Of a DNA stretch of 64,000 bases, positions 24,521-63,817 are shown piece after piece; positions within the stretch are counted from its first letter, which is position 1; every line of letters starts with the position of its first letter. The stretch is from Paragorgia papillata (lineage: Eukaryota; Cnidaria; Anthozoa; Scleralcyonacea; Coralliidae): NCBI GenBank assembly GCA_035771165.1, contig JAWNZC010000346.1, positions 525,001 to 589,000 on the forward strand. The letters run 5' to 3'. The notes under the pieces are model-generated. The model saw only the letters and a list, made by a program, of their open reading frames with translations, ran no database searches and was not told where the DNA came from. The position numbers and the translations under genes are program-made.

Positions 24521-24586
24521 TTTCGATCCATTTTGACTGCAACTGTTCTTTTAAGTACACTATAGTACAGTCACAAAAAGTAGGAT

Positions 24587-24661
24587 GAATTTGTGGTTGT
24601 TCGGCATGTCGATAAATTTCCACCATTAATATAGACCTCTTGGTCATGACGTCAAAAGTTC
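24587..24661. repeat. Direct repeat of 26176-26247
   Basis: Both copies contain AATTTGTGGTTGTTCGG, TCGATAAATTTCC and ATAGACCTCTTGGTCATGAC and end with a TGACGTCA octamer. They differ by a few transitions. Confidence 0.75.
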
Positions 24662-24806
24662 TGACGTTCAACAAAGCAAATCAGCTGACTTGCTTTTTTC
24701 CTTCTTCATGCCCCAAAATCCGGCAAGAGTTTCGATAAAAACCATTTAAATTTTTGTATTGCATAAAACAAATAGATTCCATTTCTTTGTTGTCTGTTCA
24801 GTTTTA

Positions 24807-25156
24807 TACAATACCCTCGTTGCTATGCGTGTTTTCATTGGTTGTTGGCCATGATCTATTAGAGGACAGACACATGGTCACGTCAGATCACGTCAGCTGA
24901 CTTGCTTTTTTCCTTCTTCATGCCCCAAAATCCGACAAGAGTTTCAACAAAAACCTTTTAAATTTTTATTGTATAAAACAAATAGATTCCATTTTTTTTG
25001 TTGTCTGTTCAGTTATAGATGCACAGAAGACGTCACAACGTGGTAAGAACATCAGTGACCCACTCAACTGCGTCTCGTGGGCCACTTTTTTGTTCTTACC
25101 ACGTTGTGACGTCATATGTGCGTCTATAACTGAACAGACAACGGCAAAATGGAATC
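24807..25156. repeat. 350-bp dispersed repeat copy 1 (internal hairpin)
   Basis: Matches 32870-33219 almost base for base at equal length. It holds an inverted pair (ATAGATGCACAGAAGACGTC and its inverse) around a GTGACCCACTC loop. Part of the left section is duplicated again at about 24676-24800. Non-coding. Confidence 0.85.
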
Positions 25157-25162
25157 AGTATT

Positions 25163-25757
25163 AGACCCCGTTTACACGATGCCGGTACAATTTGAAAACG
25201 GAACAAAATTACAATACAATACAATTTTTATTTAGAACCTCCCCTTAGGGCTTTTCAGGTCTAATTACAACATTATGTTATCCCTATATATAATTACAAA
25301 AGGAACTACTACGCGTATATAAATAAAATGTTAAGCTAAACTATTTTACAACAATTTCAAAAAAAAGTGCTAAAATAATCTAAATCATAATTATAATAAT
25401 CATGCCGGTGTGTAAATACAGGCCAAAAAGTCTTGCGTTTACACGGTGCCGGTATAATATAATGACGGTTAGCATGTGACTATTCTCTTCCAATGAGAAT
25501 TGAGAAGACTTTGTGAATACTGCTGACCCGAATACTGTGGTCGTATATATCGTGATTACCGTCATCAAACTGTTAGGGCACGGGCGTTTACACGATACCG
25601 GTTAGTGTTCCGTTTTCATTTCATGCCATCAAGGAACCCGTCTTCATTTTGTGCCATTTTCATGTCATTTTTGTGCCGGTATCGTGTAAACGCAAGGCCT
25701 AAACGGCATGATTTTGTTCCGTTTTCAAATTGTACCGGCATCGTGTAAACGGGGTCT
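25163..25757. mobile_element. Non-autonomous element with AGACCCCGTTTACACGATGC ends
   Basis: Inverted ends of about 45 bp (AGACCCCGTTTACACG and CGTGTAAACGGGGTCT) with further internal GTTTACACGGTGCCGG blocks. It abuts the 350-bp repeat. The target duplication is not clear. No transposase. Confidence 0.75.
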
Positions 25758-25803
25758 GAATCTCTGTAAATAATTTATTCACTCTGAAGATGTTACTAGG
25801 TTA

Positions 25804-26027
25804 TTGGCCTGGCCAAACGCTTTCAACATTTCATGCAAAATCGTTCAACATTATTGAATTCAACCGTGATTCAACATGTTGAAAGCGTTTGGCCACCCTG
25901 TTGAATGATGTTGAACGTAGTTGAATGGTGTTGAACGAAATTTGAACATGTTCAAATTTTCGTTCAACATGCGTTCAACAATGTTGAACGATGTTGCATG
26001 AAATGTTGAAAGCGTTTGGCCAGGCCT
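25804..26027. mobile_element. Palindromic MITE, AGGCCTGGCC family copy 2
   Basis: Near-full-length match to 3151-3366 with TTA at left (25801-25803) and right (26028-26030). The left terminus shows a small change (TTGGCC). Confidence 0.8.
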
Positions 26028-26175
26028 TTATAGTAACGAAACGTCAGTATTAAAATTTTTTTTGAAATATTATGTATTCGTTATGGTTTTCCTTAAAGTT
26101 ACTTGCTGGGCTATCATTTTTCTAACAAGACTGCGTTTCCCACCTTGGTATTTCAATTGCAACTATTTTAGCGAA

Positions 26176-26247
26176 GGAATTTGTGGTTGTTCGGTGTGTC
26201 GATAAATTTCCGCCATCAATATAGACCTCTTGGTCATGACGTCAAAA
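26176..26247. repeat. Direct repeat of 24587-24661
   Basis: Same block in the same orientation, also ending with TGACGTCA. See 24587-24661. Confidence 0.75.
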
Positions 26248-26745
26248 CAGTAGATCTGGAGGACAATCTCAAAGTTCTGACGTTCAAAGAAGCAAATAAT
26301 CAAAGCTTTTTTTTTCTCTTTATAAGCGTTTGTCTTCCACCAAGGAAATACACACGTGCGAGCGCTCTATATAATACAGCTAAAAATCGAAATGACACGT
26401 TTTATGGTTGCTTCCTCAGGTAGAAAACAAAGAATTTTTCAATCTTTTTTACGCTTGTTTGAATGGACATTTGGTTAAAGTGGTTCTCTGATGAAAATAA
26501 TTGTTGGCAATGTTTTTGTATAATCCTAAAGATGTTTAATATGGTAGTTAGTAATCATGCAAAGTATTATTTCAAAATTCGTTGAAGAAAAGGTGATATT
26601 TTACGTTTGAAGTTTGTATTTTGGAGTGCGGCCATTAAGTCGAGGAAGCTTATGACGTCATAGACTCAATAACCACAATGACCCTTTTGTTGACAACAAC
26701 AATGATATTTTGTTTTTGTTGAGTCTATGACATCATATATATATA

Positions 26746-26790
<45 letters not shown>

Positions 26791-26832
26791 GCATGCATAT
26801 ACTATAAATTACAATACTATTAAAGGGTCTAA

Positions 26833-26963
26833 GACTATGTGCACACAGTAACGTTTCCGAGCGTTTTTGTATTGTTTCAAGCAATGTGCTGATTTTTCCC
26901 GATTCCCTTGAGAACAGTAAACAATATGAAAATGCTCGGAAACGTTACCGTGTGCACATAGTC
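26833..26963. mobile_element. Short MITE with GACTATGTGCACAC ends and TAA duplications
   Basis: Inverted arms of about 35 bp containing GTAACGTTTCCGAGC. Flanked by TAA at 26830-26832 and 26964-26966. Only 131 bp. A (TA)n run precedes it at 26735-26787. Confidence 0.85.
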
Positions 26964-26966
26964 TAA

Positions 26967-28385
26967 ATGCTTCCAACTTGTTTTTACATTTACGACTTGT
27001 ATACAAATAAATCTAAAGATACTCTGACATATATCATTCTATGTTCTGGTTTGATTTCAACAAAATTATGTCATTTATGGCTTTCAGATTACTCTTAAAT
27101 ACTTGCCTCAAAATGCAGGAAATGGTGTTTCAGAGACCCTAGAAATCCAAAATTGTCTGGGAGAGCATGCCCCTGGAACCCCCTAGGAGATTAAGGTTCT
27201 TGTCCCCCCCCCCCCCAACCCAAGAACCTGGCTATGTCACTGAGTTTGTGTCTACTTTCTCCTCTACCAGAGAATCAACTACTGTAGTGTACTAACAGTG
27301 TACCTTAGTTCTTCTGGATTATTTCAAAAGTGGTACATTAAGGCATAACCATTGTTTCTGTGTTAAAACCAAGGTAAAACAAATCCTCTATTCCTCAAGG
27401 CCTTCATGTTGTCTAACTGCATGATCACATGAGTCCTGTACTCACTATCTAGCAACAAATAGACACCAAATTATTAATAGAGTAGCCAATCAGATTGCAG
27501 CATTTTCATTACAGTAGTACAATAGTAAGATTACAGCAATATAATCTATGCATTTGAAATAATGAATGTTCACGGCCATTTGAATAAACACATGCTTCAG
27601 CTGGTGTGTTTTTAGTTTTAAGCCACACTAATAATATGAAGCACAGTGCTTTTCTGATTCATTAATTCAGACATCATATGTGTACAGTAGTATCAGAAAA
27701 TATGCATTACCCCCTCCCTCCCCCCCCCACACACACACACAGAAGGCACTTGGAAATTCCAGGGGAATTTGACACCAAGAGTGGTGGGTTAGTCAATGAT
27801 TGATTGCTTTCAGGAAAATCCAGGGAGGTGGGGGTACTAGACAAATTCCCTTCGGTGAGGGAGGGGGGGAGGACAGGTAGGTTATGGATGTAAACCATAT
27901 GTAGCGTGTTTTATGGTAAGTGACAAGACTTCGTCAAACACCTGAAAATGGCTTTTATTCACAAAGTTCTATCTTGAATGTTTACAAGACTCTAACGTAG
28001 TTGCGACTCTCTATTTTACAGGCGCTGTCCTCTTTTTATAATAACTGTTACAGCGAGTGTTAGCTTATTGCATCATGATTCTACGCAAGTGTTTGCGTAG
28101 GGGCAAAACCGCATAGTTCTATACAAGTTCCTTGTTTCCCAAATACGGTCTTACAAACATGTTTTTCTATTATATCTTACCTAAAACTAACCATCTAGAA
28201 ACCTACTTAAGAAATGCGGAAACCGCTATCATCCTACGCTAAACATTAATTATCACAAAGAATGCGGAGAATAACCTGTGCTAAAGATTCACGTGATAAT
28301 TTACATGGAATGCGAGATGGCCCCGGCCCACTTTCTACGTTAGTTACAAGACACAAATATTTTAATAATCGTTACACATACACAC
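26967..28385. other. Intergenic, no gene recognised
   Basis: Contains C-rich homopolymers (about 27206-27218 and 27719-27729) and a short CA run. I see no exon or motif to support a gene. Confidence 0.35.
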
Positions 28386-28775
28386 CTAAAAACGCACAGT
28401 CTGATCAGCTCTGATATCAGATCTGTTCAGAGAAATGTAGCAACCCTTGATACAGCCTAACAGCTACAGAATGTACCAGTGCTGATGTATAAACATTTAG
28501 TTAGAATTTCTAACAGACTGCGACAGCTCCGTAGACAACATACGTGTTCAGTCTGTTATATACAGCACTGACCGTGTCAGGCTTATACAGTTTGACAGAA
28601 TCTGTTCTGAACAGTCTGTGGTAGCTGCAGGTATGATACAGATATGATATCATAGGTGTATCATAGCTGATACTGCAACAGGCTGTATCAGGGGTCGCTA
28701 CATTTTTTTGAACAGATCTGACATCATTCTGCATCAGGTCTGACACAGAGTGTGCGTTTTTGCGTGTGTAGATTA
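28386..28775. mobile_element. Non-autonomous element with CACAC..AAAAACGCACAG ends
   Basis: The left end has ACACCTAAAAACGCACAGTC and the right end GTGTGCGTTTTTGCGTGTGT. The interior is built from repeated CTGATAC / CAGATCTG words. It resembles the element at 42640-42994 in end structure. Confidence 0.65.
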
Positions 28776-29270
28776 TAAAACCCTGAAATGAACCTTGCTT
28801 TTGGATGACCAGTGCAGTAGGGTTTATACCCTACCTCTATGTACACAGGGTCTAATAGTTTTACTAACATAATATTAATTTGCTGATCGATAGACTCCTA
28901 CTCCGCAGACAAGTTATAAATATAAAGTATTAAATGGCACAGAATACCGTTAAATATTTATGGCTTACCAATATAAAATAGGCTTTCTATTGCCTAATTT
29001 GCCTTGAGTTTGCCAACCACTTTGAAATGTGTTCAAAGAACAACTGTTCTTCAAAATGTTAACGCTCTTTCGGATAAATAAGCCCATAAACAAGCTAAAA
29101 ATTTACATATTTTAATAGCGTACTTCCAACCGCTCCGCAGTTCTGCAACTGTTCTCCCCCCCGCCCCCCCAGACTCGTACCCAGTCGCTTCTTTAGTTTA
29201 AGCTAGGATCAAACGTGGGATCACAAGGGACTCACTAGGACCCCCCCCCAAACTCCCGTTTTGCAATGAC

Positions 29271-29395
29271 CATTTTGATTGGTTCAAAGACAATTACCAT
29301 TGTTTTTAGACCAATCAAATTTAGTATATTAGCAAAATAGTAACACGTGACAGAGCGTGCTATAATATCATGTTGTTTTGTATTCGCGCCAAATT
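29271..29395 (+). promoter_or_regulatory. TK1 proximal promoter: two CCAAT boxes and an E2F-like site
   Basis: An inverted CCAAT (ATTGG) lies at 29278-29282 and a direct CCAAT at 29311-29315. TTCGCGCCAAA, a close match to the E2F consensus, lies at 29383-29393, 81 bp before the ATG at 29474. In vertebrates TK1 is driven by CCAAT/NF-Y and E2F sites for S-phase expression. The arrangement here suggests the same control. Site function is inferred. Confidence 0.65.
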
Positions 29396-29473
29396 CGAAT
29401 TACTTTTGTCTTCCCTTCTCTCTTCGTCTTGTCGAGTAAACTTCGTTATTCCAACTCGAACACTTCGTTTAAT

Positions 29474-32045
29474 ATGGCATGTGTAACTGTACCAGGTCTC
29501 TTACACCATGCATCACAATATAGAGGACAAATACAGGTTGGTAATGCCGTGACTTCGGGGAAATTAATACAAATTTCCCGGCCTTGTACAATATATTTGT
29601 CAGAAGCAATGAAGCAGTGTCATTTACCGTTCTATTCTCTTTGCTTATCTAGATCATATTTGGGCCCATGTTCTCAGGGAAAACGTAAGTTTAGAAAAGC
29701 TATTCGGTGAGGCACCCTTTCAACTTGATCACAAAGATTGCCACAAGGAATGCGCCAATATTAATATTTTTCAATGACATTCTTGAAAGACTCTCTATAC
29801 ATGGCTCGAATCACTTCAAATAAGACAAGCTTATTTAGACAACGTTCTTCGTGACTATTCTAGCTAACAGCTTGATTCAAATCTTCAAAATCTCGTTAAA
29901 TTTTTAATGTACATTTCATCAGATTTTATCGTGATCCTCAAAGATTTATATATTTCGTATTAAAATCGTACAAAACCTACTGTAGCTTTAATAGAACAGA
30001 GTTGAACACCTTTTTAGGTTAATATATAATTTTGTATATGTTTATTGGTAATGTTTAATAGTAATACTGGTTATATAAATATACAAGTCATTTGGAACCT
30101 AGTAATTTGTTTTGAAAATTGATGGTTGTAATGGGTCCCTTGGGATTCAAATTACAGGAAAATACAGTATGGCCACCATAACTTTGAATAAAGTATTGAC
30201 TATAGGTCATAATCCCCACCACAGGGCTAGTGAGGCTTTAATATGTGAGTTTATATTATATGACATGTCCTACCTCTAGTGAAATAACTTGTTTTGATTG
30301 GCTGAAAGATTCTGATCATCAGCATTCTCGTCCAGAGGCCATGACCAAAAAGATGCATGGCAACCATTGGGCACGAGAATGACCATCGGTTGTTACTTTT
30401 CCATAATCAACTGGTCTGTTACAGGTTGCAACATAAAATAAGTACAAAATCACGTGGATATCACCTCGTACCTCTATTCATGATCAATACAGTACATCAA
30501 TGTTTTGTTATCAAAACTATTCTCAACAGTTTACAACGTTTTTGCTTTGCTTATCTCTTTTGTTAGTACGGAGTTAGTAAGGAGAATTAAACGTTATCAG
30601 ATTGCAAACCACTCTTGTTTACTCATAAAATATGACCAAGATGTACGTTATGATGAAGACAGAATTTCAACACACGATCAGTGAGTACATCTTTGCAGTG
30701 ATCTGCATAATATACTTCTTCTATCAACGTATTGTAAGCAAGTCAAAAATTGTAATTTTGATTTGCCGAATCTATTTATCCAACATAATTTGTTGGTTTT
30801 TTTTTGCTGATCTTTTTAGGCAAAAAATGTCAGCTATGCCATGCCATAAACTTTCAGCCATCAAGAATAAGGCGATGAAGTACAACATTATAGGAATCGA
30901 TGAAGGGCAATTTGTAAGTTTTGTAGTGTACTGGTAACTGTCTTGTACCAATAATATTAAAGGGGTGTTTATTTGGGGTGGAGTGGGTAGGACTTATTGG
31001 AATTGGTGCTAAATAACAGGGAACTTTAACACTTAACAATAAACTTGAAATTTCAACAAATCAGGGTGTTATTCCTGAGAAGACATTTACTTACTACATT
31101 TAAGAAAAATGTACAGGATAAGTGCCATTAAATTTGAGAGGGGGTGCTTTATTTGGAAGGAGGGTGATTCAAATCATTATTATACTAAGAGTTTTAATAA
31201 ATTATACTGTACCATATATGTCCAGTTTCCAGATATTGTTGAATTCTGCGAGGAGCTTGCAAACAAAGGAAAAACAATAATTGTGGCTGCCTTGGATGGT
31301 ACATTTCAAAGAAAGGTACATTATAAAATTGGTTAAAACTTCTTTCAAGCAAATATACTTTTAAAGCATACTCCATGTTGGACGTTAATACAATGAACAT
31401 TCCTCTTTCAAATGCCAGGCTTTTGGTAATGTCTTATCACTTATTCCACTTGCTGAGAATGTCGTCAAACTAAATGCTGTGTGCATGAACTGTTTCAAAG
31501 ATGCAGCATTTACAAAGAGACTAGGAGATGAAAAAAAGGTATGTTAATATAGCAAAAACATTTGTGGACAAGGTCTTTTTAACAATTGGATTATGACTTA
31601 TAAACCCATTCCTGCCTCAGTTGGCAAAAAATGTCGCCTAAGACTTTATTGTTGTACTCTGTCAGACATTCCTAGACAGCAATGGGTTAACAAGTAATTA
31701 AATCATTCCTGCCTGAGCTGGCCAAAAATGGCCCTTTGATTGTTTTACCCTGTCTAAGCCAGATGATTTTACTCATCATAGAAATTATAAAGAGCAAATG
31801 CACTAACTTGTTTTTCAGAATTATTTCAAATATATATATATATATATTTTAAGTAGAAATTAATAAACATTAACAACATATAACCAACAATAATTTTTTT
31901 GCAGGTTGAAATAATTGGAGGTGCTGAACGATACTGGTCTGTCTGCCGCGAGTGTTTTGGTTTGCCAAACACCAATGAAATCATTAAAAGAGTTCAGGAT
32001 GCTCCGATGCTGATACCAAATAGTGTTGTCACTTCTTGTCGATAA
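29474..32045 (+). CDS. TK1: Thymidine kinase 1 (cytosolic, type II TK), complete
   Basis: Seven coding exons: 29474-29536, 29653-29684, 30567-30680, 30820-30913, 31226-31315, 31419-31538, 31905-32045. All GT/AG junctions keep frame, giving 217 residues (human TK1 is 234). TK1 phosphorylates thymidine to dTMP with ATP in the cytosol salvage pathway. Visible motifs: P-loop GPMFSGK (residues 25-31), metal-binding [17 protein letters not shown], the two CXXC zinc pairs (VCMNCF and VCRECF), and the lasso [10 protein letters not shown] that closes over the nucleoside. The start is the ATG after the E2F-like site; MACVTVPG resembles the family N-terminus. The tail after the lasso is short and I see no KEN degradation box. 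The large second intron and others hold only repeats. Confidence 0.96.
31600..31765 (+). repeat. Satellite-like units (CCATTCCTGCCTGAGTTGGC type) in a TK1 intron
   Basis: About 1.5 copies of a roughly 100-bp unit: ATTCCTGCCTCAGTTGGC, then AATGG(C)CC, then CTGTCTAAGCCAGATGATTT, then CAGCAATGGGTTAACAAGT. The same unit is present in several tandem copies at 40951-41345 in BTAF1. Confidence 0.75.
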
Positions 32046-32233
32046 CATATTTTGAAAAAATCCCCCGAATAATTCTAGTTTTACTGTAAATAGACTTATT
32101 TTGATGCTCCTTGTATTTAGTTTTATATTCATATCATTTTTCTCTTTGTAAAACTGCTTCCAACTGATGAACTCAACTATACATTTTACTCTGTAAATTA
32201 AAATTATATAATCAGTTTAATGGAGAAAATAGG

Positions 32234-32239
32234 AATAAA
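32234..32239 (+). terminator. TK1 poly(A) signal
   Basis: A canonical AATAAA lies 189 bp after the TAA stop, the first on the sense strand in a plausible 3' UTR. The use is inferred from position. Confidence 0.6.
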
Positions 32240-32384
32240 ATAAAAGGTTTTTCTAATAATTAAAAAAACACAATGTAATTTCGTTTTTTCCTGTTAATAG
32301 GACTCCCATACTTTTTGAAAATCCTGGAAAGTCCTTGAGTTTGAAAAAAAATATCCCAGGCTTGAAAATCAATTTCTTGAATCA

Positions 32385-32690
32385 TAGAGGAGTGTGGTAG
32401 GAGCACTCGCTGAAAATTTCAAGAGAATCTGGTGTATTATAGTCTTCACACCAATAACTCTCAAAATTTGCCATGGATATATAGTTGAAGAAAAGTTGGG
32501 GTTCTCAGTGACATATGCCTTAATGATGTACAGACAATGGACTGATGCTAAGAGCCCAAATTTTCTCGAAAAACGAACTCTCCATGGCAAACTATTAAGA
32601 GTTGCTAGCGTGAAGACTATACTTGTACATCAAATTCTCCTATAATTGCTGCTAGCGTGAAGACTATACTTGTACATCAAATTCTCCTAT
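32385..32690. repeat. Imperfect inverted and tandem repeat downstream of TK1
   Basis: TGAAGACTATACTTGTACAT followed by CAAATTCTCCTAT occurs twice in tandem (about 32610-32690). Around 32410-32600 the words AAAATTT and CCATGG recur in inverted positions. No gene. Confidence 0.5.
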
Positions 32691-32869
32691 ATAATTGCTC
32701 CTATCATGCTTTTCTATTCATTAAAACAATGCCTATTTGAAATAAAACAATAGCTCTATTTGAAAATCAAAAGAATGGAAGAAACATTGTGTTTTCTCCT
32801 TTTCAGATTTCAGGTTTAAATGACTAGTTGATTGATATTAGACATCACATTTGTGTCTATTGCTCATTA

Positions 32870-33219
32870 TACAATACCCTGGTTGCTATGCGTGTTTTCA
32901 TTGGTTGTTGGCCATGATCTATTAGAGGACAGACACATGGTCACGTCAGATCACGTCAGCTGACTTGCTTTTTTCCTTCTTCATGCCCCAAAATCCGGCA
33001 AGAGTTTCGACAAAGACCTTTTAAATTTTTATTGTATAAAACAAATAGATTCCATTTTTTTTGTTGTCTGTTCAGTTATAGATGCACAGAAGACGTCACA
33101 ACGTGGTAAGAACATCAGTGACCCACTCGACTGCGTCTCGTGGGCCACTTTTTTGTTCTTACCACGTTGTGACGTCATCTGTGCATCTATAACTGAACAG
33201 ACAACGGCAAAATGGAATC
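32870..33219. repeat. 350-bp dispersed repeat copy 2
   Basis: Equal in length and nearly identical to 24807-25156, with the same internal hairpin and TGACGTCA word at 33170-33177. Confidence 0.85.
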
Positions 33220-33227
33220 TATTTGTT

Positions 33228-33392
33228 AAATATACTGCCATTTGCGTTCAAGCTACGTTTGTTTTGACAAATGAAATGCATGTTTTTTCTTCACACGTGA
33301 ATTTCACGTGAACAAAAGCATTTCGTTAGTCAAACGTAAACAAACGTGCGAAATATAGTTCAAGCTTGAACGCAAATGGTAGTAAGTGTTAA
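33228..33392. repeat. Foldback with ACTGCCATTTGCGTTCAAGC arms
   Basis: The left arm CATTTGCGTTCAAGCTACG and the right arm CAAGCTTGAACGCAAATGG are inverses. Inner arms CAAATGAAATGC and GCATTTCGTT also pair, with TTCACGTGAA at the centre. Non-coding, MITE-like. Confidence 0.75.
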
Positions 33393-33836
33393 ATACAGTA
33401 TTATTGTACAGTAGTTAAATGTTTTAACAATAAATAAAGCTTTTGCTGTTTGTTTGTTCATTGGTTAAACTGGCTATACCCCAAGTGAATCAAAACAACT
33501 TGCCAGAATTAACCCCACACAATGTCTAAGTGGATTCCTAGAATGGAAATGTGTAAGAATATTAAAAAGAAATGTTACTGTCATTGGCAATAGGACTCGC
33601 ATTGATACCAGTTGTAACGAGGCTAATGAACTAACGTGATTAGGAACTGAAGTGTTCCTAAAACAGGATCCAAATTTCCTATTGGTTGCTCAAAAACCAA
33701 TCAAATTCAAAACAGGCAGTTTCCAGGTAGACAAACCATGCACTACCATGAGCGTAGTATACTTAATAATTTTACACCCAAATTACCACAAATGTTGAAT
33801 ATGATATAGACCTTATAAATGCCGACGATTTAAAAT

Positions 33837-33950
33837 CCTTTTATGTGCATATAAATTAGCCTTTCTGACCTCGTTTTAGAGTAAAGATTCTTTTGAATTT
33901 CGCACATGAAAACGAGTTCAGACGGGCTAATTTATAGACACATAAAAGAA
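33837..33950. repeat. Short foldback with CTTTTATGTGC arms
   Basis: CTTTTATGTGCATATAAATT followed by AGCC on the left mirrors GGCTAATTTATAGACACATA followed by AAAG on the right. About 114 bp, non-coding. Confidence 0.7.
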
Positions 33951-34003
33951 TATTAATTCCACGGCCATTTATGAATATGGCCTATTATAGGTGCTACTCG
34001 GAC

Positions 34004-34412
34004 CCCGTTTACACTAGGGCAAAAGTTTTCGGATTCGTTTTGCCGTTTACACACAAAAGAATGAATCCGGAATAAAAACTTTCTGGTTTGATCATGTATC
34101 CGGAGATTTCGAATCCGGAAACAAATGTAGAAACTTCGTATCCGAATACTTTTGAATCCGAGACAATACGTAGTGTGAACGGTTATTCCGATGAATTCGG
34201 ATGCTCTTCCGCTCGTAGTCATGTGAGGTTGCGGTGGAACCAATATGGTCAACATATTAACTGAATTAAAGGAATTCCGAGTTTAGTGTATAAAGGGCCG
34301 AATCTGCGAATACTGTTGTAGTGTAAACGCCTAACGAATCCGAATACTCGGTACGGAGTGAATCCGGAAACATCTACGAATCCGGAAACTTTTGCTCTAG
34401 TGTAAACGGGAT
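34004..34412. mobile_element. Non-autonomous element, CCCGTTTACACTAG family copy 1
   Basis: Inverted ends CCCGTTTACACTAGGGCAAA and TTTGCTCTAGTGTAAACGGG enclose a core rich in GAATCCGGA words. A close copy is 43257-43674. No transposase, and the target duplication is not evident. Confidence 0.8.
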
Positions 34413-34431
34413 TTCAGTGACGAACCATATA

Positions 34432-34498
34432 CTCGGTTGGGATTCGAACCCACAACCTTCGCTTTACTAGTCCGACGCACCAAGTCGTGGAATGATGG
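34432..34498 (-). repeat. tRNA-derived fragment (SINE head or tRNA pseudogene)
   Basis: On the minus strand GGTTGTGGGTTCGAATCCCA is a good B box with a T-arm that pairs. The D-arm and acceptor are poor. It sits just outside the right end of the 34004-34412 element. Probably a tRNA-derived retroelement remnant. Confidence 0.45.
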
Positions 34499-35186
34499 TA
34501 CTTATAATATTATTTGATATTTCGAAACTGGAATCTAGTTTCGTCAATATCCAGAGACTTAACCTTTTATCTTGTGTTGTGGAGTTTTTCTCTACGTGTC
34601 GTATCCGGTATTATTATATAAAATAGAGTGTTTTATTGATTTTTCCCGCCACTAATAAAAGTGATAATCTCACATGTGCGATTATTTATGATAATCGCAC
34701 ATGTGACGATTATCGCTGAATCAGCATTATAGTTTAATGCAATTTTTGCAAGGCAATAGGACAATTTTTTTATATAATGAACAGAACAATACATGGATGC
34801 TTGGAAATATGAAATTTATTTCTCGTGTTGAACAGGATATGTCACTCGTTCGCTTCGCTCACTCGTGAGATATCCTGGTCAACACTCGAAATAAATTTCC
34901 GGCATATTTCCGCACATCCATGTATTATTCTCTATTTTATGGTTCGTCACTCGAAGTACCACCTAATATCATTTATATTCTCCACATGAGTTCGCTGTCA
35001 CACAATAATCGTCTGAACAACTTGTTGAATGTATTTGGATACCTAGTTTCTCATTAAACAAATTGTGCTATAGCTGCATGATAGCGCAGTTAGGCGTGCC
35101 GCCGCGTGTTTACATTGGAGGAAGGGTACCCCTTGCAGCAGGGTTCCCCTATATTCATCTAAACAGACCCCTAGCCTACATTACTC

Positions 35187-35805
35187 TACCCTGGTCCCAG
35201 AGGTTCTACGCCACCCGCTCGTCCCCGAAATGCTGAAAGCCGCGAGAGAACCTCTGGTCGAAGACGCAGTTTCTTTGATCGCTCCGAGCCAATGAAGTCG
35301 CTAGGGTCAGATCTTGACCACATTTTCTGATTGGCTCGGAAATCTGTTTGGGAGGTAAATCTGTTAAGCAAGTAGCTTTATTGGTTGGGCTTTAATTAGA
35401 TTACTGCAACATGAAAGCGAGATTGGTGGTGTCTTCGACCATAGTCAATCGAGATATATCGTCTGGAAACTCGGCAAACTTCAAAGCGCCTATAATGAGC
35501 TGTGATTTTATGTTGAACCGTACCTTACACGGTGCACATCCTTTGTTTGAGGTTTATTAATATTTAAATAGCACGGTTGAGTGATTGAACTGAAACGTTG
35601 CTATTGGACAATTCGTTCATTATACTAAAATACAATGTGTTCAGTGACCGTGCACAAAAATGCATAAAGGCGAACAAAAAGATAGACCAAAGACTTTAGC
35701 CGAGTTTCCAGACCATATCTCGATTGACTATGCTTCGACCAGAGGTTCTCTCGCCGCTTTCAGAATTTCGGAATGGGGCGGCGTAGAGTCTATGGGACCA
35801 GGGTA
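35187..35805. mobile_element. Mutator-like MITE with 9-bp target duplication at the BTAF1 3' end
   Basis: Inverted ends TACCCTGGTCCCAGAGGTTC and the matching GGGACCAGGGTA are flanked by ACATTACTC on both sides (35178-35186 and 35806-35814). A 9-bp duplication is characteristic of Mutator-like elements. The interior resembles part of 7306-8262. It sits 17 bp past the BTAF1 stop codon in the sense of that gene, and carries minus-strand AATAAA words at 35553-35558 and 35377-35382. Confidence 0.8.
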
Positions 35806-35822
35806 ACATTACTCAGTTTTGA

Positions 35823-63640
<27,818 letters not shown>

Positions 63641-63775
63641 CTGTAGAATAAAAAGATGTTCACTTGATTAATTCAAGAGAGATTTGCGGATATACCATGT
63701 TTATTTTTACTTTGAATCTTTGATGATATGTCAAATTGCCATTTAAACTAATCAATCGACGAACCGAGTAACTCA

Positions 63776-63786
63776 CTGTTGTTGCC

Positions 63787-63817
<31 letters not shown>

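Noticed and set aside
24339..24588. Two overlapping plus-strand open frames of 65 and 74 codons
   Set aside because: They fall in the right arm of a foldback element and have no domain or splice support.
30632..30937. 101-codon continuous plus-strand frame across TK1
   Set aside because: Only parts are coding. The true TK1 reading uses exons 30567-30680 and 30820-30913 with an intron between, as shown by splice sites and family alignment.
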